Shown: in pieces, positions 24,986 through 33,860 of the stretch | Layout: each line of letters opens with the position of its first letter | Numbering within the stretch: position 1 is the first letter of the stretch | From: Planctomycetota bacterium | Lineage (GTDB): Bacteria; Planctomycetota; J058; J103 | Reading direction: 5' to 3' | Length of the DNA: 64,000 nt | Assembly: GCA_026004615.1 (NCBI GenBank) | Contig: BPJM01000003.1 | Span: forward strand, 372,001-436,000 | The notes under the pieces: model-generated | The model's database searches: none | What the model saw: the letters and a program-made list of their open reading frames with translations, nothing else | What the model was told of the DNA's origin: nothing | Position numbers and translations under genes: made by a program

Positions 24986-25708
24986 TTGACGAAGCAGAAA
25001 CTGATCCTCGTCGCCGACGACGAAGATGTGATCCGCCAGCTCCTCAAGCGCTGCCTCATGCGGGAGGGCTACCGGGTCGCGACCGCGGAGGACGGCCGGC
25101 AGGCGATCGAGCTCGTGAACAAGGAGTTCGTCAACGCGGTCGTCACCGATATCAAGATGCCGGGCGCCGACGGGCTGGAGGTGCTCAAGCACACAAAGAC
25201 CGTCAGCCCCGACACCGAGGTGCTCATCATGACCGCGTACGCCTCGACCGAGACCGCGATCGAGGCCGTGCGCCATGGCGCGTTCGACTACTTCCTCAAG
25301 CCCTTCGACCATCTCGACGACGTGGTGCGCCGCATCCGCCAGGCGCTCGACCACCAGAGCCTGGTCATCCACAACCGCGAACTGAGCCGCAAGCTCGAGG
25401 AGATGAACCGCGCGCTGAAGAATCTGGTCGTCGACCGCACGCGCGAGCTCCACCAGCGGAGCGAGCAACTGCAGGCCCAGGTCGAGCAGGCGCGGCGCGT
25501 CGCGGTGCGCCTGAAGACCGCCTACGATGCGCTGGCGGGCGAGGTGCAGCGGGCCATCCAGGCGCTCGGGGAGCTGGCTGCGAGCGGGGGCGAACATGCC
25601 ATCGCCAGCTCGCTCGGCCGGCTCGCCGAACAGCTGCGCTCTGCGCTCGAGAGCACGCCCGATGCCTGGCTCGAACCCGCCGCGCCGACCGTCGAGCGGG
25701 GGGAGTGA
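24986..25708 (+). CDS. Response regulator: receiver domain plus coiled coil, no output domain
   Basis: A 240-residue protein. Residues 1-125 form a CheY-like receiver: acidic pocket ADDED (10-14), phosphoacceptor Asp55 in VVTDIKMPG, switch region IMTAYAST, and Lys in YFLKPFD. Residues 127-195 form a long coiled coil, and the C terminus is helical. There is no DNA-binding, HD or cyclase domain. The start is TTG, selected because GGGAGG lies 9 nt upstream and the receiver begins immediately. No kinase gene is adjacent. It probably acts through protein contacts. Confidence 0.9.
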   Translation: MTKQKLILVADDEDVIRQLLKRCLMREGYRVATAEDGRQAIELVNKEFVNAVVTDIKMPGADGLEVLKHTKTVSPDTEVLIMTAYASTETAIEAVRHGAFDYFLKPFDHLDDVVRRIRQALDHQSLVIHNRELSRKLEEMNRALKNLVVDRTRELHQRSEQLQAQVEQARRVAVRLKTAYDALAGEVQRAIQALGELAASGGEHAIASSLGRLAEQLRSALESTPDAWLEPAAPTVERGE

Positions 25709-25738
25709 GCCGCTCGCTCCGCCGGCCGTCACCGCGTC

Positions 25739-25770
25739 GCGGCCGCGGCGCCTGTGCCGCGCGCGGCCGC
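25739..25770. terminator. Hairpin between convergent regulator and MFS genes
   Basis: GCGGCCGCG (25739-25747) pairs with CGCGGCCGC (25762-25770) around a 14-nt loop, midway between the two stops. It is probably bidirectional. Confidence 0.45.
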
Positions 25771-25774
25771 CCGC

Positions 25775-27136
25775 TCAGCCCGGTGGCTCCGCCGCGGGCG
25801 CAGCCGCTGCAGGACGGCGCAGCGCGATCCAGCCCCAGGCGAGGCCCGCCAGCACGACGAACACCGGCACGATCAGCGTGCCCGCGAGCAGGCCACGGCC
25901 CGCCGCCTGAGCGCCCTCACCCAGCAGCTGGCGGACGGCATCGGAGACGGCACCGATGGCTGCGGGTGAGATCGCATCGCCCAGCAGGTGCATGACCAGG
26001 ATGCTGGCGGCGACCGCGCTGGCGCGCATCGAGGGCGCGACCGCCTCCAGGATCGCACCGTTGACCGGACCGGAGATCGCGAACAGCAGTATCTCGGCGA
26101 GGAACAGGCACGCCAGGCAGGCCGGCGGCCAGCCCAGCAGCAGCGCGCCGGCTACGAACGGCGCCGCCAGCAGGCTCGCCAGCCCCGCGAGCGCCGCATA
26201 CGCCTCGGGCTGGCGCAGCCGCCACCGATCGGCCAGCCAGCCACCGGCAAACGTGCCGGCGAATCCCCCGACCACCGTCACCGCGCCGATCCACAGATTG
26301 GCCTGCTCCAGTGCCATCCCGCGCACCCGGTGCAGGAAGGTCGGCATCCAGACCGCCAGACCGCCGACGGCGAAGGTGTATGCGGTGTAGCCCGCCACCA
26401 GCGCGCAGTAGCGGCGGTTGCGGGCGAGCTCGCGCCAGCATCGAAGGAGCGAGGGTGCTGGCTCACCCGCGGCTGGGTCCGCTCCCTCGAACGCGCCCCG
26501 CGGCGGCTCGCGCACCGTCAGCTGCAGTAGCGCCAGCAACAGCCCCGGCAGCCCGGCCAGGAAGAACACCGCGCGCCAGCCCCAGCGCGCCTCCACCACC
26601 CCACCCAAGATGAAGCCGAGCGCGGCGCCCACCGGCGCGGCGGCGTAGAAGACCGCCAGCGCCCGGGCGCGCTGCTGCGGCGGGAACCAATCGGCGATCA
26701 GCGTCGGGGCGATCGTGGCGTAGGAGGCCTCGCCCACGCCCACCGCGGCGCGCGTGGCGAGCAGCACCCCGAAGGAAGGCGCCAGCCCCCCGGCTGCCGT
26801 GGCCGCGCTCCACAGCGCCACCCCGGCGGCGATGGTGCGCTTGCGGCTGAAGCGGTCGCCGAGCCAGCCGAACACCGGCGAGGTGAACATGAACACCACC
26901 AGGAAGGCCGAGGCGAGCAGGCCCGCCTCGGCGTCGCCGATCCCGAGGTCGCGCTGGATCGGCGCGAGCACCGCGAAGACGACGTACCGGTCGAGGAAGT
27001 GGACCAGGTTGATCAGCGCCAGCACCCCGAGCCCGTAGCGCGCCCCTCCGGAGGGCGAAAGGGCCGGCGCCGGCAGAGCTCCGGCCGGCCCGGGCGCCGC
27101 TTGCTGCGGGCTGCTCGCGGCTTGTGCAGGCTTCAC
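25775..27136 (-). CDS. MFS transporter, Spinster-like
   Basis: Inner-membrane carrier of about 12 helices (453 residues from a GTG at 27136; no ATG lies closer than residue 75 of a longer frame). The first helix region reads LALINLVHFLDRYVVFAVLAP split over helix 1. The loop GWLGDRFSRKRTI is the MFS motif A, and GVGEASYATIAPTLIADWFP is the helix 4-5 segment typical of the Spinster/hexuronate-like branch. No adjacent metabolic genes suggest a substrate. The start is uncertain because the upstream ribosome-binding site is weak. Confidence 0.87.
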   Translation of the reverse strand: MKPAQAASSPQQAAPGPAGALPAPALSPSGGARYGLGVLALINLVHFLDRYVVFAVLAPIQRDLGIGDAEAGLLASAFLVVFMFTSPVFGWLGDRFSRKRTIAAGVALWSAATAAGGLAPSFGVLLATRAAVGVGEASYATIAPTLIADWFPPQQRARALAVFYAAAPVGAALGFILGGVVEARWGWRAVFFLAGLPGLLLALLQLTVREPPRGAFEGADPAAGEPAPSLLRCWRELARNRRYCALVAGYTAYTFAVGGLAVWMPTFLHRVRGMALEQANLWIGAVTVVGGFAGTFAGGWLADRWRLRQPEAYAALAGLASLLAAPFVAGALLLGWPPACLACLFLAEILLFAISGPVNGAILEAVAPSMRASAVAASILVMHLLGDAISPAAIGAVSDAVRQLLGEGAQAAGRGLLAGTLIVPVFVVLAGLAWGWIALRRPAAAAPAAEPPG

Positions 27137-27353
27137 CGCGCAGCTACCATCATGGGCTTCTCCGGACGGCGGAGCGAGCGGGCACGCGTCCCGTTCGGGG
27201 GAGCCGGCCGGGGCGCCGGTGCGCACCGCCCGCGGGCGGCGCCGCTCCCAGGCGCAGGCGCTCCGCCGGCTCGCCTGCCGGTGACGAGCACGGTTATACC
27301 AGAGTCCGCCGCCCTCGGCTCCGGTCGGGTCGCGAACGCGAGGGGCATCCTGG

Positions 27354-29102
27354 ATGGCACGGCGCGGCACCCTCCGGCGGCACCTGGCGCGGCATGCCCG
27401 CAGCTATCTGCTCGGCGCGCTGGCGCTCATCCTGGTGAATCTGTGCGACGTGGCGCTGCCGCTGGTGCTCAAGCTCGCCATCGACGACATCGTCGTGCTC
27501 GGCGGGCTGCTGCCGCTGGTGCTGGTGGCAGGGGTGTACGCGGCGCTGGTGCTGGCGCTGGGGACCTGGCGCTATCTGTGGCGCCGCTACTTCTTCGGCG
27601 CCTCGCACCGCATCGCCAACGAGCTGCGCGCCGAGCTGTTCGCGCAGCTCGAGCGCATGGACCAGGCCTGGTTCGACCGCCAGCGCACCGGCGACCTCAT
27701 GAGCCGCGCCACCAACGACCTGGAAGCGGTGCGGATGTTCTGCTCGGTGGGCTTGTTGCTCACCCTCGACACCCTCATGTACTTCGTGCTCATCCCGCCC
27801 GCCATGGTGGGGCTGAGCGGCGAGCTCGCGCTGTGGGCGCTGTTGCCGCTGTTGCCGGTGCCGTTCGTGGTGCACGGGCTGGGGCGCGCGATCCGGCGCC
27901 GCTTCGGCGAGGTGCAGGAATCCTTCGGCCGCATGAGCGCGGCGGTCGAGGAGGCGATCGGCGGGGTGCGCGTGATCAAGAGCTTCGCCCAGGAGCCCCA
28001 CTTCCTCGCCCGCTTCGGAGAGCTGAACCGCCGCTACCGCGCCGACAACATGCGGCTGCAACGGGTGCACGGCATGCTGCAGCCGGTGGTCGAGCTGCTG
28101 ATGGCGGTGGCGGTGGTGGTGGTGATCGCGGTCGGCGGTCCGATGGCGATCGCGGGCGAGATCTCGGTCGGCGACTTCGTCGCCTTCCACGCATTCCTGC
28201 TCAAGCTCGGCTGGCCGCTGCGCGCGGTCGGCTTCACGGTGAGCCTGTACCAGCGCGGCATGGCGTCGATGGCGCGGCTGGAGGAGGTGCTGCAGGCGGT
28301 GCCGGCGATCCGCGACGGGGAGCAGACCGAGGCGGCGGCGGTGGCGGTCGGCCGGGGCGAGATCGAGATCCGCGGACTCACCTTCCGCTATCCGGGCAGC
28401 GAGCGGCCGGCGCTGCAGGACGTGAACCTGCGCATCCCGGCCGGCTGGACGGTGGCGCTGGTGGGCGCGGTGGGCGCCGGCAAGTCGACCTTGCTCGATC
28501 TGATCCTGCGGCTCTATGAGCCGCCGCCCGAGACGGTGCTGCTGGATGGGCGGTGCGTCCGCCGCTGGCCGGTGGCGGTGCTGCGGGCCGCGATCGGCTA
28601 CGTGCCGCAGGAGACGTTTTTGTTCGCCGAGACGATCGCCGACAACGTTGCGCTGGGAGCGGCGCAGGCGTCCGAGCCCGCGATCCGGCGGGCGCTGGAG
28701 CGGGCGCAGATCCTGGCCGAGGTCGAGCGGCTGCCGGGCGGGCTCGAGGCGCGGCTCGGCGAGCGGGGGATCGACCTGAGCGGCGGCCAGCGCCAGCGGC
28801 TGGCGATCGCGCGGGCGCTGGTGCGCGAGCCCCGGGTGCTGCTGCTCGATGACTGCCTGTCGGCCGTGGACGCCGAGACCGAGGCGGCGATCCTCGGCGG
28901 CCTCAAGCAGGCGCTGCGCGGCCGCACGGCGGTGATCGCCAGCCACCGGCTGGCGGCGATCCAGCACGCCGACTGGATCGTGGTGCTCGAGGCCGGCCGC
29001 GTGGTCGAGCAGGGCCGGCACGCCGAGCTGCTCGGGCGCGGCGGGCTCTATGCCGCCATGTGGCGCCGGCAGCGGCTGGAACGGGCGCTGGAGGTGGGCT
29101 GA
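27354..29102 (+). CDS. ABC exporter half-transporter with degenerate ATP site (MdlA-like)
   Basis: A 582-residue membrane-spanning plus ATPase polypeptide. Six helices occupy residues 15-300. The nucleotide-binding domain has Walker A GAVGAGKST, signature LSGGQRQRLAIARAL, Walker B LLLLDDCLSAVD and switch IASHRLAA. The residue after the Walker B Asp is Asp instead of the catalytic Glu, so this site probably hydrolyses ATP poorly, as in one partner of heterodimeric exporters such as MdlA. The second half-transporter starts 1 nt after its stop. The substrate is unknown; drug or lipid export is typical. Confidence 0.92.
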   Translation: MARRGTLRRHLARHARSYLLGALALILVNLCDVALPLVLKLAIDDIVVLGGLLPLVLVAGVYAALVLALGTWRYLWRRYFFGASHRIANELRAELFAQLERMDQAWFDRQRTGDLMSRATNDLEAVRMFCSVGLLLTLDTLMYFVLIPPAMVGLSGELALWALLPLLPVPFVVHGLGRAIRRRFGEVQESFGRMSAAVEEAIGGVRVIKSFAQEPHFLARFGELNRRYRADNMRLQRVHGMLQPVVELLMAVAVVVVIAVGGPMAIAGEISVGDFVAFHAFLLKLGWPLRAVGFTVSLYQRGMASMARLEEVLQAVPAIRDGEQTEAAAVAVGRGEIEIRGLTFRYPGSERPALQDVNLRIPAGWTVALVGAVGAGKSTLLDLILRLYEPPPETVLLDGRCVRRWPVAVLRAAIGYVPQETFLFAETIADNVALGAAQASEPAIRRALERAQILAEVERLPGGLEARLGERGIDLSGGQRQRLAIARALVREPRVLLLDDCLSAVDAETEAAILGGLKQALRGRTAVIASHRLAAIQHADWIVVLEAGRVVEQGRHAELLGRGGLYAAMWRRQRLERALEVG

Positions 29103-29103
29103 G

Positions 29104-30945
29104 GTGGCAGACGGCGTGCACGCGGCGCACGAGGACGATCTTCTCCTCGGCAAGGCGTTCGACATGGTGCTCGCGCGCCGGCTCGCGGGCTATGTGCGCC
29201 CGTACCTGCGCCTGGTGGCGGTGGGGCTCGGCCTGACGGTGGTGCTCGCCGGCGCGCAGTCCCTGGTGCCCTACCTGCTCGGGCTCGCGGTCGACGAGGG
29301 AATCGTCGCGGGCGAGCACGGGGCGTTGTGGCGGCTCGGGGGACTGCTGCTCGGGATCGAACTCGTCTGCTTCGGCGCTGCCTTCGCCCACCTGTGGGTG
29401 CTGCAGCTGCTCGGCCAGAACATCATGGTCGATCTGCGCGACGAGCTGATGCGGCATCTGTCCCGCCAGTCGATGGCGTTCTACGCCCGGCAGCCGGCCG
29501 GCCGGCTGGTCACCCGGGTGACCAGCGATGTCGGCACGATCGCGGAGCTGTTCACCAGCGGGCTGGTGACGGTGCTGGGGGATCTTTTGACGGTGGTGCT
29601 GGCCGGGGGGTTCCTGTTGTGGCTGGAGTGGCGGCTGGCGCTGCTGGTGTTCGCGATCCTGCCGCTCGTGGTGGGGGTGACCTGGTTGCTCAAGGGCCGG
29701 ATCCGGGACGCCTTTCGCCGCATGCGGCGGCTGGTGGCACGGCTCAACGCCACGGTGGCCGAGACGGTCGGAGGCATGCAGGTCGTGCAGGCGCTCGGCG
29801 GCGAGCGGCAGCGGCTGGAGCGCTTCCTGCAGACCAACGACGAACACCTGGAGGCGGCGCTCGGCGCCGTGCACTACAACGCGCTCTACGCCTCGCTGAT
29901 CACCGTGCTGACGGGCGCCGCGGTGGCAGCGCTGCTGCTGGCGGGCGGGCAGCGCGCCCTCGGCGGCGGGCTGCAGATCGGGGTGCTGGTGGCGGTGATC
30001 ACCTACGCCCAGCGGCTGTACATGCCGATCCGCGACCTCGCGGAGAAGTACACCCTGTTCCAGGCCGCCATGGCGGGCGCGGAGCGGGTGTTCCGGCTGC
30101 TCGATACCGAGATCGAGGTCGCCGACCCGCCCCGGCCGCGGCCGCTGCCCGAACCCGCCCGGGGCGCCATCGAGTTCCGCCAGGTCTCCTTCCGCTATCC
30201 CGAGGCGGGCGCGCGCGCCGCCGGCGCGGTGGCCGGCAGCGGCCGGCCGCAGGCGCTGTACGAGGTCAGCTTCCGGGTCGAGCCGGGAGAGCGGGTCGCG
30301 ATCGTGGGGCACACCGGCGCCGGCAAGTCCACCATCATCAACCTGCTCGGCCGGTTCTACGACCCGACCGCGGGCCAGGTGCTGCTCGACGGGGTGGATG
30401 TGCGCGAGGTGGCGCAGCGCGAGCTGCGGCGGCGTATCGGGATCGTGCACCAGGAGGTGTTCATCTTCAGCGGCACGGTGCTGGACAACATCCGCATGGG
30501 CAGCAGCTGGATCGACGAACAGGCCGCGGTGCGGGCGGCGCAGGCGGTCGGCGCCGACGCCTGGATCCAGCGGCTGCCGCATGGCTACCATAGCGAGCTG
30601 CCCGAACGCGGGGCGACGCTCTCGGTCGGCGAAAAGCAGCTGCTGAGCTTCGCCCGGGCGCTCGCGCACGACCCCCCGGTGCTCGTGCTCGACGAGGCGA
30701 CCGCCTCCGTCGACCCCGAGACGGAGGCGGTCTTGCAGCAGGCGCTCGGACAGCTGCTCCAGGGGCGGACCGCGATCGTGATCGCGCACCGGCTCGCCAC
30801 CATCCGCCACGTCGATCGCATCCTGGTGCTGCACGAGGGGCGGCTGCGCGAACAGGGCAGCTGGGACGAGCTGCTGGCCAGGCGGGGGCTGTTCTACCGG
30901 CTCCATCAGCTGCAGCTCGCGAGTGCACCCCTGAGCGCGAGCTGA
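29104..30945 (+). CDS. ABC exporter half-transporter with canonical ATP site (MdlB-like)
   Basis: A 613-residue partner of the preceding gene. The GTG start at 29104 lies behind GGAGG and one base after the upstream stop. Six helices are followed by an ATPase domain: Walker A GHTGAGKST, signature LSVGEKQLLSFARAL (LSVGE rather than LSGGQ), Walker B VLVLDEATASVD with the catalytic Glu, and IAHRLATI. A Gly/Ala-rich insert (GARAAGAVAGSG) lies just before the ATPase core. The pairing of a degenerate and a canonical site is the hallmark of heterodimeric type IV exporters. Confidence 0.92.
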   Translation: MADGVHAAHEDDLLLGKAFDMVLARRLAGYVRPYLRLVAVGLGLTVVLAGAQSLVPYLLGLAVDEGIVAGEHGALWRLGGLLLGIELVCFGAAFAHLWVLQLLGQNIMVDLRDELMRHLSRQSMAFYARQPAGRLVTRVTSDVGTIAELFTSGLVTVLGDLLTVVLAGGFLLWLEWRLALLVFAILPLVVGVTWLLKGRIRDAFRRMRRLVARLNATVAETVGGMQVVQALGGERQRLERFLQTNDEHLEAALGAVHYNALYASLITVLTGAAVAALLLAGGQRALGGGLQIGVLVAVITYAQRLYMPIRDLAEKYTLFQAAMAGAERVFRLLDTEIEVADPPRPRPLPEPARGAIEFRQVSFRYPEAGARAAGAVAGSGRPQALYEVSFRVEPGERVAIVGHTGAGKSTIINLLGRFYDPTAGQVLLDGVDVREVAQRELRRRIGIVHQEVFIFSGTVLDNIRMGSSWIDEQAAVRAAQAVGADAWIQRLPHGYHSELPERGATLSVGEKQLLSFARALAHDPPVLVLDEATASVDPETEAVLQQALGQLLQGRTAIVIAHRLATIRHVDRILVLHEGRLREQGSWDELLARRGLFYRLHQLQLASAPLSAS

Positions 30946-31005
30946 ACGCGCAGCTCTCCGCGCGACCGCCCGCGCGTGCGGCGGCCGCGCCGCGCCCTCC
31001 CTCGG

Positions 31006-31034
31006 TGGACGCAACGACCGGCAGGAGTTAGACT
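31006..31034 (+). promoter_or_regulatory. Candidate promoter of the coiled-coil gene
   Basis: TGGACG (31006-31011), 17-nt spacer, TAGACT (31029-31034). The -10 lies inside the inverted repeat GTTAG-A-CTAAC (31027-31037), which could be an operator. Confidence 0.5.
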
Positions 31035-31086
31035 AACAAAGAAGTGAGCCGCGCGCTGGCGGTTCGCCGAGCGAGGGAGGGAGCCC

Positions 31087-31683
31087 GTGGACGCAGAGCG
31101 CACCTACACGAAGGAGGAGCTGGAGCGCGAGGTCGCCGCCATGGAGCGCGCGTGCCGCGCGGCGGCCGAACGCGCGCTCAAGGAGACCGAACGGCGGGCG
31201 CGCGCGGTCATCGCCGAGCTGCGGGCCGAGATCAAGGCGCTGCGCTCGCGGGTGGCGCAGCTGGAGGGCGAGGGCCGCGGCGGCGGGGAGCGGCTGTACA
31301 CCCAGGCCGAGGTGGACGAGCTCCGGGTCAAGATCGAAAAGGAGTGCTTCACCGAGGCGCGCCAGGCGATCGAGGAGACCGAGCGGCGGGCGCGCGAGGC
31401 GATCGCGCGCTGGCGCCGCCGCGCGCAGCAGCTGGGCGACCAGCAGGCCGAGGCCGAGGAGACCGAGGAAGAGCAGCGCCAGGCCGCGGCGGCCACGGCC
31501 GACGAGTACGACCTCAGCAAGTACCGCTACAGCGAGGGCGTGCTGCAGTCCGTGATGAAGAAGTACGGGATCGAGGACGCCCAGAAGCTCATCGAGGCCG
31601 CCGCCCAGTTCGACAATGGCGACCGCTACCTCAACCGCGGCGAGCTGGAGCAGGGCGCCGAGGCGCTGAAGTCCGCCTCCTGA
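31087..31683 (+). CDS. Coiled-coil protein with internal duplication
   Basis: A 198-residue soluble, highly charged protein with no signal peptide. Two similar helical segments follow each other: ERTYTKEELEREVAAMERAC ending in ETERRARAVI (about residues 4-45), and ERLYTQAEVDELRVKIEKEC ending in ETERRAREAI (about 68-105). Each shares the xRxYTxxE start, a Cys at the same place and the ETERRAR end. An acidic linker and a small C-terminal domain (DLSKYRYSEGVLQSVMKKYG) follow. The GTG start lies behind GGGAGGGAG. Family and function are not recognised. Confidence 0.8.
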   Translation: MDAERTYTKEELEREVAAMERACRAAAERALKETERRARAVIAELRAEIKALRSRVAQLEGEGRGGGERLYTQAEVDELRVKIEKECFTEARQAIEETERRAREAIARWRRRAQQLGDQQAEAEETEEEQRQAAAATADEYDLSKYRYSEGVLQSVMKKYGIEDAQKLIEAAAQFDNGDRYLNRGELEQGAEALKSAS

Positions 31684-31864
31684 GCCCGCCATCGGTGCCA
31701 GGCAACCGCGGCTGTCGCACCGGCGTCCAGGTCGCTGCCCGCCCCGCGCACAGGGGTCGCGCGGGCGATTGACGCAGCCACCGCTGGCGGGTACACCGGG
31801 GGGCGGCCTGAGCCCGCCGGCGGGCGGCGGGCGCTGCCTGATGCCCGGTCCTGGAGGAGTCCCG

Positions 31865-32749
31865 ATGCGAGCGAGCCTCGGCCGGCGGGCGGGCGCGGTG
31901 GTGCTGGCGGTGCTGGCGAGCGCCTGCGGCAGCCGCAACAGCGTCCTGCTCGAGGACGAGGTGGGGCGGCGGTTCGACGACGCCACGGCGCTGCTCCAGG
32001 AGGGCGAGCAGCACTTCGCGCGGCGCGAGGACCGGGTCCAGGTCCACTTCGCGATCGCGCGCTGGGAGGAGGCGGCGCGCACCGACCCGACCCGGCCGGA
32101 CGTCTGGCTCAAGCTCAGCTATGCGTACTACTGGCTGGCGCACGGCCATCTCCGGTTCGCGGGCGGTGAGGAGGAGGCGATGCGGCGGGCCTACGACAAG
32201 GGCATCGTCGCCGCCGAGCATGCGCTCAAGCTGCTCGCCCCGCAGTTCGCCGCCCGCGTCAAGGCGGGCGAGAGCTGGGAGGAGGCGGTCAAGACCGCGG
32301 GCGCCGAGGCGCTGCCGGCGCTGTACTGGTACGCGACCAACCTCGGCAAGTGGGCGCTCCTGGAGGGGATCGTCAAGACGCTGCGCTACAAGAACCGCAT
32401 CTTCGCCATCATGAGCCGCGTGCACGAGCTGGACGAGCGGTTCTGGTATGCGGGCCCGCACCGGTACTTCGGCGTCTACTACACCAAGATCCCGTTTCCC
32501 GGCGGCGACCTGGAGAAGTCGCGGCAGCACTTCGAACGGGCCGTCGCGCTGGCGCCGCACTACCTGGAGACCAAGGTGCTGTTCGCCTCCGAATACGCGG
32601 TCAAGGCGCAGGACGAGGAGCTGTTCCGCCGGCTGCTCGGCGAGGTGCTGGCGACCCCCGATGATGTGTTGCCGGATCTCGTGCCGGAGAACCGCGTCGC
32701 CAAGAAGACCGCGCAACAGCTGCTGGATTCCATCGAGGAGTACTTCTGA
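31865..32749 (+). CDS. TatT-family TRAP-associated lipoprotein (set 1)
   Basis: A 294-residue lipoprotein: signal peptide and lipobox LASAC (Cys22). The mature part is helical with TPR-like pairs such as WLKLSYAYYWLAHGHLRF and SRQHFERAVALAPHYLETK. This is the TatT (T component) type that partners DctP-like proteins in TRAP systems such as Treponema Tp0956/Tp0957. It is followed by dctP, dctQ and dctM genes in order. The ATG lies behind GGAGGAG. It probably sits in the periplasm, handing ligand to or from the binding protein. Confidence 0.85.
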   Translation: MRASLGRRAGAVVLAVLASACGSRNSVLLEDEVGRRFDDATALLQEGEQHFARREDRVQVHFAIARWEEAARTDPTRPDVWLKLSYAYYWLAHGHLRFAGGEEEAMRRAYDKGIVAAEHALKLLAPQFAARVKAGESWEEAVKTAGAEALPALYWYATNLGKWALLEGIVKTLRYKNRIFAIMSRVHELDERFWYAGPHRYFGVYYTKIPFPGGDLEKSRQHFERAVALAPHYLETKVLFASEYAVKAQDEELFRRLLGEVLATPDDVLPDLVPENRVAKKTAQQLLDSIEEYF

Positions 32750-32800
32750 GCCTGCGGGCGCACCGCGTCCGGATTGCTGGCGCGAGGAGGACGACGGGTC

Positions 32801-33856
32801 ATGCACCGGCCTCGCAACGTCGTGCTCGTGCCGTGGCTGCTGGCCACGGTGCTCGGCCTCGGCCTGGGGGCGGCACCGCCGGTGCCGGCCGCCGAGTTCA
32901 CGCTCAAGATCGCCACCGTCGCGCCCGACCGCACCCCGTGGGCGGAGCTGCTCGCGCGCTACGAGAAGGAGGTGGAGAAGTCCTCCGGCGGCCGGCTCGA
33001 GGTGCGGGTCTACCTCGGCGGCATCAAGGGGGACGAGCAGAGCATCGTGCGCCAGGTCTTCCGCGGCGACAGCCTGCAGATGGGCGGGGTGAGCACCGCT
33101 GCCATGGCGACCGTGGTGCCCGACGTCGACATCCTGGAGCTGCCCTACCTGTTCGACAGCCCCGAAGAGGCCGACCGCATCCTGGACGGGCCGGCGCGGC
33201 CGATCCTCGAGCGCATGCTCGAGGCCAAGGGGATGAAGCTGCTCATGTACTCGGAGAACGGCTACCGCAGCTTCGGCACCCGCTTCGGCTTCGTGCGGCG
33301 GCCCGCCGACCTCAAGGCGCGCAAGATGCGCAGCCAGGAGAGCGAAGTCCACGTGGAGACCTACCGCGCGCTGGGCGCGAGCCCCATCGGGATCGCGGTC
33401 AGCGAGGTGCTGTCGGCGCTGGAGACCGGGGTCGTGGAGGGCTTCGACAACACCCCGCTCTTTACCTTCGCCTCCGGCTGGTACCAGGCCATCTCCTACT
33501 ACACGGTGAGCGAGCACATCTACCAGCCCGCCCTGCTGGTGGTGAACAAGGCGTGGTGGGACGCGCTGCCGCCCGAGCTGCAGCAGGTGCTGCTGGCGCC
33601 GGCGGCGCGGCTGCAGCAGAAGGGGCGCGAGGCGGTGCGGGCGCTGCAGCCGGCGCTCCTGGAGAACTTCGAGGCGGTCGAGGTCAAGGTCTACCGGCTG
33701 ACCGAGCAGGAGAAGGAGGCGTTCCGCGCCGCCACCCGTCCGGTGTGGGACCGGCGGCGTGCGAGCGCCGGGCCGGACGGCAAGGCGCTGCTCGACGCCA
33801 TCCTGAAGGCCAAGCAGCAGGCGCCCGCCGGCGCGCCGGGCGGATCGAGCGGCTAG
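32801..33856 (+). CDS. TRAP transporter substrate-binding protein, DctP family (set 1)
   Basis: A 351-residue periplasmic binding protein. The signal peptide ends near VPAA|E. The mature N terminus FTLKIATVAPDRTPWAEL and RLEVRVYLGGIKGDEQS match DctP (TatP-like). The arginine-containing ligand region FGFVRRPADLKARKMRSQES and later SEVLSALETGVVEGFDNTP follow family order. The ATG at 32801 has GAGGAGG 10 nt upstream; an in-frame TTG lies 9 codons earlier. In systems with a T component the ligand is suspected to be hydrophobic, but it is not identifiable here. Confidence 0.92.
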   Translation: MHRPRNVVLVPWLLATVLGLGLGAAPPVPAAEFTLKIATVAPDRTPWAELLARYEKEVEKSSGGRLEVRVYLGGIKGDEQSIVRQVFRGDSLQMGGVSTAAMATVVPDVDILELPYLFDSPEEADRILDGPARPILERMLEAKGMKLLMYSENGYRSFGTRFGFVRRPADLKARKMRSQESEVHVETYRALGASPIGIAVSEVLSALETGVVEGFDNTPLFTFASGWYQAISYYTVSEHIYQPALLVVNKAWWDALPPELQQVLLAPAARLQQKGREAVRALQPALLENFEAVEVKVYRLTEQEKEAFRAATRPVWDRRRASAGPDGKALLDAILKAKQQAPAGAPGGSSG

Positions 33857-33860
33857 CGAC

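Noticed and set aside
27124-27438. Short frames between the MFS and ABC genes
   Set aside because: Basic, low-complexity translations overlapping both real genes, with no ribosome-binding site.
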